From assembly GCA_026989265.1 (NCBI GenBank), contig JALSJP010000024.1, positions 1 to 54,454 of the forward strand: a stretch of DNA of 54,454 nt, in the 5' to 3' direction. The position numbers and the translations under genes were made by a program. This DNA comes from Micavibrio sp. Lineage in GTDB: Bacteria; Pseudomonadota; Alphaproteobacteria; Micavibrionales; Micavibrionaceae. The notes under the pieces were generated by a model. The model saw only the letters and a list, made by a program, of their open reading frames with translations. It did no database searches and had not been told where the DNA came from. Of this stretch, positions 1 to 8,207 are shown in pieces. Each line of letters starts with the position of its first letter. Position 1 is the first letter of the stretch.

Positions 1-2032
1 TAGCAAGCGGTGTATCAGCATTATATCCTATAATAATATTGCCAGAGCCAGTTGTTACACTATTTCCAGCCTGATACCCCATAAAGATGTTATTCGATCC
101 TGTATCAATGCCCCCACCAGCGGAAGCTCCAAAGAATGAATTTCTATCAGGGCTTCCCGAGGCAGCTCCTCTGCCTGCATTATTTCCTAAAACAGCGTTA
201 TAACTGCCATCTATATTATTCCTTAATGCATCATTGCCAAATACCGCATTACGGGAGCCAGATACATTATTTCGCATAGACATAGAACCAAAAGAAGCAT
301 TATCAGAACCAGAAGTATTTTCAAAAAGCACATAGCGTCCAAATGCTGCATTAAAGCTAGATGTATTTCTAAAAAGAGAGCGATATCCCATTGATGTGTT
401 ATAGCTACCAGTTATATTGTTGTCTAGCCCTCCAACCGATATGTTGTCCACCCCAGTTGTATTGTCTTGAAGAGTAGTTCTTCCTATTGCTATATTACCA
501 CGTCCCGTTGTGTTTGATGTTAAAGCCTGATCCCCAATCGCTATATTACCATCACATTCCCCTGCACCGCATGTACTGCTAAGTGCATCAAGCGCTCTTG
601 CGCCAATGGCAATATTTCTTTCCCCTTGGGTCGATGCAACTCCGCCAGATATAAAGACATTATCCGTTGTTCCATCATCAATAATAACGCGCCCTACCAC
701 CTCTAAAGCGACAGTTGGACTTGCTGTTCCAATGCCAACCATACCTAAATTTATAGCATTAAGACCTGCGGCATTATTGCCTGCAGTTAATACATCTTCA
801 AGGTTAGAGGAGCCGCCGCTTGCGGCAAGGGTAGTCCAGCTTGAACCATTACAATAATCTATGTTATTGGCGTTATAGCGCATCATTCCGCCATCTCCGA
901 CAAGGCTGCAAGTTTCTGATCCATCTGCAATTTTTACTGTGCCCTCAATATCCAATGCCGTGGATGGCGCGACCGTGCCAATGCCGATATTACCAGATGA
1001 TAAGTCCCCATAGATGGTATCACCAATGTTAAGGTGGTTAGAAGTAGTAGCAAGCGGTGTATCAGCATTATATCCTATAATAATATTGCCAGAGCCAGTT
1101 GTTACACTATTTCCAGCCTGATACCCCATAAAGATGTTATTCGATCCTGTATCAATGCCCCTACCAGCGGAAGCTCCAAAGAATGAATTTCTATCAGGGC
1201 TTCCCGAGGCAGCTCCTCTGCCTGCATTATTTCCTAAAACAGCGTTATAACTGCCATCTATATTATTCATTAATGCATCATTGCCAAATACCGCATTAAG
1301 GGAGCCAGATACATTATTTCGCATAGATATAGAGCCAAAAGAAGCATTACTAGAGCCAGAAGTATTTTCAAAAAGCACATAGCGTCCAAATGCTGCATTA
1401 AAGTTAGATGTATTTCTAAAAAGAGAGCCAGATCCCATTGATGTGTTATAGCTACCAGTTATATTGTTGTTTAGCCCGCCAACCGATATGTTGCTCACCC
1501 CAGTTGTATTGTCTTGAAGAGCAGTTCTTCCTATTGCTATATTACCACGTCCCGTTGTGTTTGATGTTAAAGCCTGATCCCCAATCGCTATATTACCATC
1601 ACATTCCCCTGCACCGCATGTACTGCTAAGTGCATCAAGCGCTCTTGCGCCAATGGCAATATTTCTTTCCCCTTGGGTCGATGCAACTCCGCCAGATATA
1701 AAGACATTATCCGTTGTTCCATCATCAATAATAACGCGCCCTACCACCTCTAAAGCGACAGTTGGACTTGCTGTTCCAATGCCAACCATACCTAAATTTA
1801 TAGCATTAAGACCTGCGGCATTATTGCCTGCAGTTAATACATCTTCAAGGTTAGAGGAGCCGCCGCTTGCGGCAAGGGTAGTCCAGCTTGAACCATTACA
1901 ATAATCTATGTTATTGGCGTTATAGCGCATCATTCCGCCATCTCCGACAAGGCTGCAAGTTTCTGATCCATCTGCAATTTTTACTGTGCCCTCAATATCC
2001 AATGCCGTGGATGGCGCGGCCGTGCCAATACC
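1..2032 (-). repeat. 1047-nt (349-codon) near-identical tandem repeat inside the fibre gene
   Basis: Positions 1-985 and 1048-2032 align without gaps at an offset of exactly 1047 nt and differ at only a small number of single bases, for example near 140, 246, 275, 309 and 972. Because 1047 is divisible by three, the frame is kept. Copy 1 may extend past the left edge. The unit encodes a GIGT-type module, a cysteine-containing strand, a LEDVLTAGNNAAGLNAINLG module and a long N-x-A-x-G ladder. The small number of differences points to recent duplication or gene conversion. Confidence 0.95.
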
Positions 2033-4435
2033 AACCATACCTAAATTTATAGCATTAAGACCTGCGGCATTATTGCCTGCAGTTAATACATCTTCAAGGT
2101 TAGAGGAGCCGCCGCTTGCAACACCTGCAGCGGTGAAACAGCTATTACCCGCTGCATCACAGTAATTGTTAGCACCAATATCTCCCGCTACATGGAGCTC
2201 TAAATCTTGTGTTCCGCCAGTTGAGGCGGCTATAGAACCAATAGCCATAGTGCCGCCCATTAAGGACAGAGTATTTGGCGCGGTGATGTTAATGCCACTT
2301 TGATCGCCCATGAAAATACCAAATGATGATTCCCCTGACACAATTGGATTACTCACTGGCGCTCCTAGACCGAGCGCCATAGAATAATCCCCTAGTGCGC
2401 TTGCGCGATTCCCAATTGCCGTGCTGCTAAGACCTTGAGCGTCCACCAATCTTCCAATTGCCGTGCTAGCCACCCCATTGGCTGTTGTGTCTATTCCAAA
2501 TGCTACACTATATTCACCAATATTGATGTCATCCCATTGCGTGCCTGTAACAGTTCCCGCGCGGAAGGCGGACACCGCAGGGTGGAAGAACATGCGTGTA
2601 CCTGCTCCTGAGACGGGTACGGCGGAAGTTCCAAAAGTTCCTGTTACAAGTAAATCACCGCCATCTATATCTAACTCCGCGCGTGGGGAAATGTTGCCAG
2701 TTGATATGCTGCCTAGATTTATAGCATTAAGACCTGCGGCATTATTGCCTGCAGTTAATACATCTTCAAGGTCGGGAGCCCCCCCGCCAGAACCGCCGAG
2801 CAAGTCAGCCACACATGACCAGCCAGAGCCATTTGTCCATAATAATTTTTGCGCCGAAGTACAGTTCAGAGCAGGGCCAAGTTGGTCGCCATTTACCATT
2901 ACTGTACTGCCAGCTATAAGATCACTGCTTGCGATTATGTCAAGCCCAGAAATATTACCTGTTGCGGTGATTGCGCCAGAGGAATCTACATTGTCGTTAA
3001 TCACAACATTTCCTGTTGAGTTTGACACCGCACCTTGCAGATCAGATGTGCCAGTTACAACAAGATTATCACTTATTGTAACATCACCCAGAGAGTCAGA
3101 AATATTTCCTTGCGCGTCAATTACTCCTATTAATGTGCTTGCGCCGTCAACGTTAAGCGAGCTATCGAAGTCTACCGCTCCTGTTGCATTCAGAGTTGTA
3201 ACTGTGGTTGCGCCCGTTACCCCTAATGTTCCAACGAGGGTTGAATTACCATCGACATTAAATGCAGCGTCAAAATCCACAGCTCCCGTTGCATTAAGCG
3301 TTGTAAGAGTGGTCGCGCCTGTAACGCCGAGTGTGCCGCCAATAGTAGCGTTCCCACTTACCGCCAAACCCAATGAAGATATGTTGCCATCAGCAATAAT
3401 ATTGGCGGTGGCTGCAATATTGCCGACCACGTCCAATGCTTCGGAAGGTGTGGCAGTTCCAATGCCTACTTGGAATGTTCCAGCATTATAATATATGTCA
3501 TCGCCAGTCCCTGAACTCCAAGTACCCCCACTAGTAGAAACCCAGCCATTAGGATGATCGCAAAGTTGCAAGACATCAGGATCGACGGCTGTATTAATGC
3601 GTATTAAACCATCATTTGCCACGTTACATGTCGCCAATGTTACTTCACTAGGAAATAGCATTGACGCTGCGCCTAGTTGTAGAGCCGCCGAGCTGCTTGT
3701 TAGGTCTATACCTGCGGAGAAAGTTGCGCCACCTGTTACATCAAGGTTTTTAGATATTTCTGCTGTTGTAGGATCACCGCTTTGTAAATTCCAAAGACCG
3801 CCAGTTGCCGCGGTTGCCGTGGCATATGTATATTCAACAATAATATCATCGCCCGTTTTAGAAATAGACGGCGTAGCCCCGCCCGTACATGTAGTTCCAA
3901 AAACTTGGTCGGGCCCTGCTGATACTAATGCAATAACCGTATATGTTTCATCTGTCCCGTCACCATTACCATCAAGGCGCTCATTGGTGCTGTTACCGCT
4001 TATATCACAAGCAATTGCGCCCGTTGTTAAGCCAGCGTCCCACGCGCAATATCCATATTGAGTTCCCCATGGATCAACATGAGTAGAAGCAACGGCAGCA
4101 GGCAGGAATCCGCCCCCTGTTGGCGCGTCTGACGCTCCTGCATCAGCGTATTCTAGCGGCTCAACAAACCCATCCCCATCACAATCCCCGTCACTAGCAA
4201 GCTCTGTTGCCTCTAATAAAGCAAGGCGAGAGGCAATCGCCATTTCGCTTTCAGCTTGAGTGCGTGCTTGAACCTCTACCATAGTGCTTAAAGGGCCGCG
4301 CATTGTCGATACAATTACAGTGCCAAGCAATCCGACAATCGCAACCGCGCCAAATAGGGTGAAAAAGATATTACCACTTTGATTCTTATTTGCATGTTTA
4401 GCAAAGCATAAGCAGTTATTAATATATCTAAGCAT
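1..4435 (-). CDS. Giant pseudopilin-like surface fibre protein, partial (3' end beyond left edge)
   Basis: An open minus-strand frame of about 1478 codons starts at an ATG preceded by AAGAGG and has no stop before the window edge. Residues 22-44 form one hydrophobic segment after a short basic leader, as in type IV pilins and type II secretion pseudopilins. Residues 84-95 fit a canonical EF-hand loop (D84, D86, D88, G89, V91, E95). A DPWG motif at 121 and SAGPD at 172 resemble the core of GspG-type pseudopilins. From about residue 215 the protein becomes a Gly/Asn/Ala/Thr-rich beta-solenoid: VGIGT-x-x-P-x-x-A-L-x-V-x-G modules typical of tail fibres, YadA-head-like 14-residue repeats (about residues 645-710), and N-x-A-x-G ladders. 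Inference: a very long envelope or pilus-tip adhesin. The missing C-terminus may hold an intramolecular chaperone domain. The residue at +5 after the putative cleavage glycine is Thr, not the usual Glu, so prepilin processing is uncertain. Confidence 0.85.
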   Translation of the reverse strand, partial: MLRYINNCLCFAKHANKNQSGNIFFTLFGAVAIVGLLGTVIVSTMRGPLSTMVEVQARTQAESEMAIASRLALLEATELASDGDCDGDGFVEPLEYADAGASDAPTGGGFLPAAVASTHVDPWGTQYGYCAWDAGLTTGAIACDISGNSTNERLDGNGDGTDETYTVIALVSAGPDQVFGTTCTGGATPSISKTGDDIIVEYTYATATAATGGLWNLQSGDPTTAEISKNLDVTGGATFSAGIDLTSSSAALQLGAASMLFPSEVTLATCNVANDGLIRINTAVDPDVLQLCDHPNGWVSTSGGTWSSGTGDDIYYNAGTFQVGIGTATPSEALDVVGNIAATANIIADGNISSLGLAVSGNATIGGTLGVTGATTLTTLNATGAVDFDAAFNVDGNSTLVGTLGVTGATTVTTLNATGAVDFDSSLNVDGASTLIGVIDAQGNISDSLGDVTISDNLVVTGTSDLQGAVSNSTGNVVINDNVDSSGAITATGNISGLDIIASSDLIAGSTVMVNGDQLGPALNCTSAQKLLWTNGSGWSCVADLLGGSGGGAPDLEDVLTAGNNAAGLNAINLGSISTGNISPRAELDIDGGDLLVTGTFGTSAVPVSGAGTRMFFHPAVSAFRAGTVTGTQWDDINIGEYSVAFGIDTTANGVASTAIGRLVDAQGLSSTAIGNRASALGDYSMALGLGAPVSNPIVSGESSFGIFMGDQSGINITAPNTLSLMGGTMAIGSIAASTGGTQDLELHVAGDIGANNYCDAAGNSCFTAAGVASGGSSNLEDVLTAGNNAAGLNAINLGMVGIGTAAPSTALDIEGTVKIADGSETCSLVGDGGMMRYNANNIDYCNGSSWTTLAASGGSSNLEDVLTAGNNAAGLNAINLGMVGIGTASPTVALEVVGRVIIDDGTTDNVFISGGVASTQGERNIAIGARALDALSSTCGAGECDGNIAIGDQALTSNTTGRGNIAIGRTALQDNTTGVSNISVGGLNNNITGSYNTSMGSGSLFRNTSNFNAAFGRYVLFENTSGSSNASFGSISMRNNVSGSLNAVFGNDALMNNIDGSYNAVLGNNAGRGAASGSPDRNSFFGASAGRGIDTGSNNIFMGYQAGNSVTTGSGNIIIGYNADTPLATTSNHLNIGDTIYGDLSSGNIGIGTVAPSTALDIEGTVKIADGSETCSLVGDGGMMRYNANNIDYCNGSSWTTLAASGGSSNLEDVLTAGNNAAGLNAINLGMVGIGTASPTVALEVVGRVIIDDGTTDNVFISGGVASTQGERNIAIGARALDALSSTCGAGECDGNIAIGDQALTSNTTGRGNIAIGRTTLQDNTTGVDNISVGGLDNNITGSYNTSMGYRSLFRNTSSFNAAFGRYVLFENTSGSDNASFGSMSMRNNVSGSRNAVFGNDALRNNIDGSYNAVLGNNAGRGAASGSPDRNSFFGASAGGGIDTGSNNIFMGYQAGNSVTTGSGNIIIGYNADTPLA
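2031..2772 (-). repeat. Extra copies of the LEDVLTAGNNAAGLNAINLG module
   Basis: An approximately 89-nt module found at 734-822 and 1781-1869 inside the long repeats recurs at 2031-2119 almost unchanged. A shorter version lies at 2711-2772. The module marks boundaries between fibre sections and usually sits next to a GIGT-type motif. The 2031 copy lies directly at the right border of the 1047-nt repeat, so it is a plausible recombination point for the large duplication. Confidence 0.85.
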
Positions 4436-4559
4436 TCGATAAAACCTCTTAAAATCATGCGATATATAATTATATAGGTTAAATATTTATAAAGTCTTAC
4501 TAAATAAGGTTTTGCACAGGCAAAGCTGTGGGTATGTGGATGGTTTTTGGATAACTTTG

Positions 4560-5903
4560 TTATTGTATGGTTATATGGAATTTGTTTAGCGCATCATTTT
4601 GTGATTTGCGGAGTTTTTCTATATCAAAGCCATCTATTAATTCGTTAAAGCTGCGATGCCAGTTTATTTCTGCCTTTAGATGCAGGAATAGTGATCCTAG
4701 CCCGAGAGCTGCCCTGTCCATAAATACAAATTCACGCGGAATTTGAATAGTTCCAAGGCTTTTCAGCTTTTTATGAACTTTATCGGCCGTATCCTTGCCA
4801 TAGATTCCATCTGTTAAAATTCCTATGGGACGGATTTTATTCTCTAATATTGGATCATATAAAAATCTTGCCCAAATATTGAGCGTTTCTATTTGCTCTT
4901 TATTAAGGTCTTTAAATCCCCAAGTTTTATATGCATGGGCAGATAGTTCAAAATCTTCATTTTCTAATGAATGATAGAGGTCAAGAATCCCGCCAATAAA
5001 TTCAGGCGGGAAGATACGAACACATCCGAAATCCAGCAAATTTATAGATAAATCATTGCGCACGGTATAATTACCCATATGCGGATCACCGTGAATTACT
5101 CCGTAATGATATAGGGGCAAATACCATGCGCGAAACATATTTGTTGCAATGATATTGCGTGTTTCCCGATCTTTTTCGATATATCCCATTATAGGCGCAC
5201 CATCAAGCCATGTGGTTGTGAGGAGGCGGTCGGTCGATAGCTCGTCAATTACTTCTGGTACATGAATATTTTGTTCATTAATTAATATATGGTGATATAA
5301 TTTTGTGTTTTTGGCTTCTCGTTTATAGTCTAGCTCTTCGTGCAGGCGGTCTGCCATCTCATTGTGTGCTTGGTCTGTCTTGATGGTCTTATCGTATTTC
5401 TCATATAGTGAAAAAACCACCTTAAGCTGGCTTAGGTCAGCGTCAATAGCCGAATGCATATCGGGATATTGCAGCTTACAAGCTAGGCTTTTCCCGTCAT
5501 GAGATATGGCTTTATGCACTTGCCCTAGGCTTGCTGCTGCGGTGGCTGTGCGATCAAATGATTTTAGTTTGTTCTCCCAATCTGAGCCAAGCTCGGACTT
5601 CATGCGCCTGCGAACAAATGACCATCCCATAGGAGGCGCGTTGCATTGAAGCTCTCTAAATTGCTCGGCATATTCTTTAGGCAGGGCATTGGGTATAGTA
5701 GCCAATAACTGACCAACTTTCATAAGAGGCCCTTTAAGGTTGCCTAATGAATGAACAAGATTTTCCGCATGTTTATCACGATCTATATTTAGACCAAGAT
5801 ATTTTTCTCCAGCAAGTTTAATTGCTAGGTTAGCCATGTTTCCTGATACTCGGCTATAGCGCGACATGCGCTTGCCTAATGTGCTTGTTTTACCTTTGCT
5901 CAT
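4560..5903 (-). CDS. ABC1/AarF (UbiB/COQ8) family atypical kinase
   Basis: This 447-residue protein has the signature of the ABC1/ADCK/UbiB family: KxGQ at 62-65, an Ala-rich A/S loop (AAAS, 122-125) in place of the usual Gly-rich loop, a VAIK-like lysine at K143, a conserved EE pair near 189, HGDPHMGN at 271-278 and DFG at 291-293. Known family members are ATPase/kinase-like proteins that support ubiquinone synthesis or act in lipid metabolism. It lacks the C-terminal membrane helices typical of E. coli UbiB and is shorter (UbiB is about 546 residues), so it resembles the soluble AarF/ADCK group. It lies upstream of the fibre gene with a 124-nt gap and is divergent from the DotI-like gene. 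The family is secure; the substrate is unknown. Confidence 0.9.
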   Translation of the reverse strand: MSKGKTSTLGKRMSRYSRVSGNMANLAIKLAGEKYLGLNIDRDKHAENLVHSLGNLKGPLMKVGQLLATIPNALPKEYAEQFRELQCNAPPMGWSFVRRRMKSELGSDWENKLKSFDRTATAAASLGQVHKAISHDGKSLACKLQYPDMHSAIDADLSQLKVVFSLYEKYDKTIKTDQAHNEMADRLHEELDYKREAKNTKLYHHILINEQNIHVPEVIDELSTDRLLTTTWLDGAPIMGYIEKDRETRNIIATNMFRAWYLPLYHYGVIHGDPHMGNYTVRNDLSINLLDFGCVRIFPPEFIGGILDLYHSLENEDFELSAHAYKTWGFKDLNKEQIETLNIWARFLYDPILENKIRPIGILTDGIYGKDTADKVHKKLKSLGTIQIPREFVFMDRAALGLGSLFLHLKAEINWHRSFNELIDGFDIEKLRKSQNDALNKFHITIQ

Positions 5904-6052
5904 AATGCTAACAGTTAGACTATGGCGCGCAAAAGTCTAGTATATTTTGCTAATTAACAAGAATTATGCAGACCCACCTATATATTTTGTAGACAAGCGC
6001 TATGCTAATATGCTGAAATAACTTGTTAAATTTAATTAGGATAATTAGAAAT

Positions 6053-6730
6053 ATGTGTGTTTTAAGATTATGTTTTAGTATCGCTCTGATTTTTTCGTTC
6101 GCTGCTATAGGGGGGCAATCTGCTAAGGCGGAAGGGTTTTTTGACTTTTTTCTTCCTAGTATTGCTAAAAAAGGATCAAATCCAGCCGTAACATTAAAAG
6201 CTCCATTTGCTGATGAGGATGCGGTCATTGAGGAAATGGACGCGTCAGGTAACGCCGCTAATCAAACTCCATTGCATTTAAGGCACCGCACAAATGATAT
6301 TGTGACCTTATGGGTTCAAAGGATTGTGCCTGATATGATTTCCTATAAAGCTCAAGGGTATAATGGGCAGTATGCTGAGAAAATAAAAAGCTTTAATGAG
6401 GCTGGTCTATCTGAATATATAAAATTCCTTGGTGAACGTAATTTTGTTAAAACACTAAAAACAGGGCGTTATGATATTGCTGGTTTTATTAAAGATTATC
6501 CTGTGATTTTTAATGAGGGGGCAATAGACGGTCATTACAGATGGCTTTATCAGGTAAATATTATGGTGACATATATTGAAAGTGGTGCAAATGACTATTC
6601 AGATATTAAAAAAAGTGCTGCAATATCGCAGGAGTTTGTTTTGACATTTCAACTTGGTCGTAGTAGGGAAGCTACTAATGATATTGGTCTTTTGATTGAA
6701 AGCTGGGATGTTAAACCTAAAAAGAAATAA
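6053..6730 (+). CDS. DotI/IcmL-like secreted or inner-membrane protein
   Basis: I place the start at the ATG at 6053, preceded by AGGA. The frame is open from a TTG at 6023. The resulting 225 residues begin with a hydrophobic signal-like segment ending in SAKA. The rest matches by eye the periplasmic domain of DotI/IcmL (type IVB secretion) and TraM-like proteins: a helix with a 'W..R..P....Y' pattern, an 'F...G...Y..FL' segment, a central 'G....Y.W...V...V.Y' strand and a C-terminal 'ISQEFVLTFQLGR' strand. In complete systems DotI is an inner-membrane component of the core complex. No other dot/icm gene is visible here. The next gene, a GapR-like protein, starts 37 nt downstream. Family call moderately confident; function in isolation unknown. 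Confidence 0.65.
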   Translation: MCVLRLCFSIALIFSFAAIGGQSAKAEGFFDFFLPSIAKKGSNPAVTLKAPFADEDAVIEEMDASGNAANQTPLHLRHRTNDIVTLWVQRIVPDMISYKAQGYNGQYAEKIKSFNEAGLSEYIKFLGERNFVKTLKTGRYDIAGFIKDYPVIFNEGAIDGHYRWLYQVNIMVTYIESGANDYSDIKKSAAISQEFVLTFQLGRSREATNDIGLLIESWDVKPKKK

Positions 6731-6767
6731 TAATTAACCATAAAATTAAAAATGAAGGAATTAAAAA

Positions 6768-7058
6768 ATGACTGAAAATGTAGCGTCTTTCCCTGTGGCA
6801 GAAAATAGCGAAACTAAAGATGTTGGCGGGGTAGCTGGGCAACGTTTAGCTTCGTTTGTTGAGCGCGTTGAACGCTTAGAAGAAGAAAAGACAGCGTTAA
6901 TGGAAGATATCAAAGAGGTTTATGCTGAGGCTAAAGGTGTTGGTTTTGATGTAAGGGTTATGCGCAAACTTATTGCTTTGCGTAAGATGGATACAGAAAA
7001 ACGCCGCGAGCTTGAAGATATACTTGAGCTATATAAATCCGCTGTGGGTATGGTCTAA
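6768..7058 (+). CDS. GapR-like DNA-binding protein (DUF2312)
   Basis: This 96-residue protein consists of a short disordered N-terminus followed by the alphaproteobacterial GapR/DUF2312 domain (about residues 24-93). It has the 'RLASFVERVERLEEEK' helix, the 'EAKGVGFD.+.+RK+I.LRKMD' segment and a final amphipathic helix. Family knowledge: GapR is a nucleoid-associated protein that wraps AT-rich, overtwisted DNA as a clamp and helps topoisomerases during replication. A good ribosome binding site (AAGGAA) precedes the ATG. It converges on nrdB with a 30-nt gap. The length is usual for the family. Confidence 0.9.
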   Translation: MTENVASFPVAENSETKDVGGVAGQRLASFVERVERLEEEKTALMEDIKEVYAEAKGVGFDVRVMRKLIALRKMDTEKRRELEDILELYKSAVGMV

Positions 7059-7088
7059 AAGCTATATATCTTTGTTTTTTAAGAAGTT

Positions 7089-8138
7089 TTATCCTTCAAC
7101 GGCTTTTACTGCATATCTACCAGAAAAAGCATCCTCGGCGAATACATCTTCCCATGTGCCTTCGGTTGCAGCTTTCGTATATTCAGTCGCTCTGCTTTCA
7201 AAGAAGTTTGCATGTTCTGCGCCATTAAGCATTTCATCCATCCAAGGAAGCGGATTTTCAGTAACATTGTAATAAGGCTCCATCCGTAATTGTTGCAACC
7301 TGCGATCAGAAATATAGCGGATATATTGCTTAACGTCATTAGGGCACATGCCCTCTATCTCGCCCATTTCAAAGCATAGATCAATAAATGCGTCTTCATG
7401 GATAACAGTTTGTTTGCAGCATTCGAGAATTTCTGCGCGAAGCTCATCATCCCAAATATCTGGGTTTTCATCAATAAACTCTCCGAATAAGCGTATCATA
7501 GAAAGACAATGCAAAGTCTCATCACGCACAGACCATGTAATAATCTGCCCCATGCCCTTCATTTTATTGAAACGCGGGAAGTTCATCATAATTGCAAAAG
7601 AAGCGAACAGCGCGACCCCTTCGGTAAAGCCGCCAAACATCGCCATAGTTTTTGCAATATCGCGGCGCGTTGTAACGCTTGCACCTTGAAGAATATCAAA
7701 TTTATCCTTCATTTCCTTATAATCAAGAAAGGCGGAATATTCAATTTCAGGCATGCCAACGGTATCGAGTAAATAAGAATAAGCGGCTATATGGATGGTT
7801 TCGATATTTGAAAAAGCAGCTAGCATCATCTGTACTTCTACAGGGCCAAATACGCGGGAATAATGCTTCATATAGCAATTATTCACTTCAACATCTGCTT
7901 GAGTGAAAAAGCGGAAAAGCTGTGTTAGCAGGTTTTTCTCGGCAGGGGTAAGATTTTTGCGCCAATCGCGCACATCCTCGGCTAGTGGCACTTCCTCAGG
8001 AAGCCAATGGATGCGCTGCTGGGTTTGCCATGCTTCGAAACACCACGGATATAAAAACGGTTTGTAAATATGGCGTTCCTGCAAAAGCTTAGAATCTGAT
8101 TTTAAAACATCATCTGTGATTGCTGGATAATTTCCCAT
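7089..8138 (-). CDS. nrdB: Ribonucleoside-diphosphate reductase, class I beta subunit
   Basis: The 349-residue R2 protein carries the di-iron ligand set D82, E113, H116, E173, E207 and H210. The radical tyrosine is Y120 in ETIHIAAYSYL (E-x-x-H-x-x-x-Y). It supplies the tyrosyl radical that the large subunit NrdA uses to reduce ribonucleotides for DNA synthesis. NrdA is not adjacent in this window. The ATG at 8138 is preceded by AAGGAA. acs ends 69 nt upstream on the same strand, so co-transcription is possible but not proven. Confidence 0.95.
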   Translation of the reverse strand: MGNYPAITDDVLKSDSKLLQERHIYKPFLYPWCFEAWQTQQRIHWLPEEVPLAEDVRDWRKNLTPAEKNLLTQLFRFFTQADVEVNNCYMKHYSRVFGPVEVQMMLAAFSNIETIHIAAYSYLLDTVGMPEIEYSAFLDYKEMKDKFDILQGASVTTRRDIAKTMAMFGGFTEGVALFASFAIMMNFPRFNKMKGMGQIITWSVRDETLHCLSMIRLFGEFIDENPDIWDDELRAEILECCKQTVIHEDAFIDLCFEMGEIEGMCPNDVKQYIRYISDRRLQQLRMEPYYNVTENPLPWMDEMLNGAEHANFFESRATEYTKAATEGTWEDVFAEDAFSGRYAVKAVEG

Positions 8139-8207
8139 GACTTTTATTCCTTATGATTTAATATATGGTTACTATATCCTGTTTTATTTATTATTCGAGT
8201 CTTTTTA

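Noticed and set aside
606-4061. Several plus-strand open frames, including a 342-residue one and two identical 83-residue ones
   Set aside because: They lie antisense to the continuous minus-strand fibre frame, have no ribosome sites and have low-complexity composition set by the repeats.
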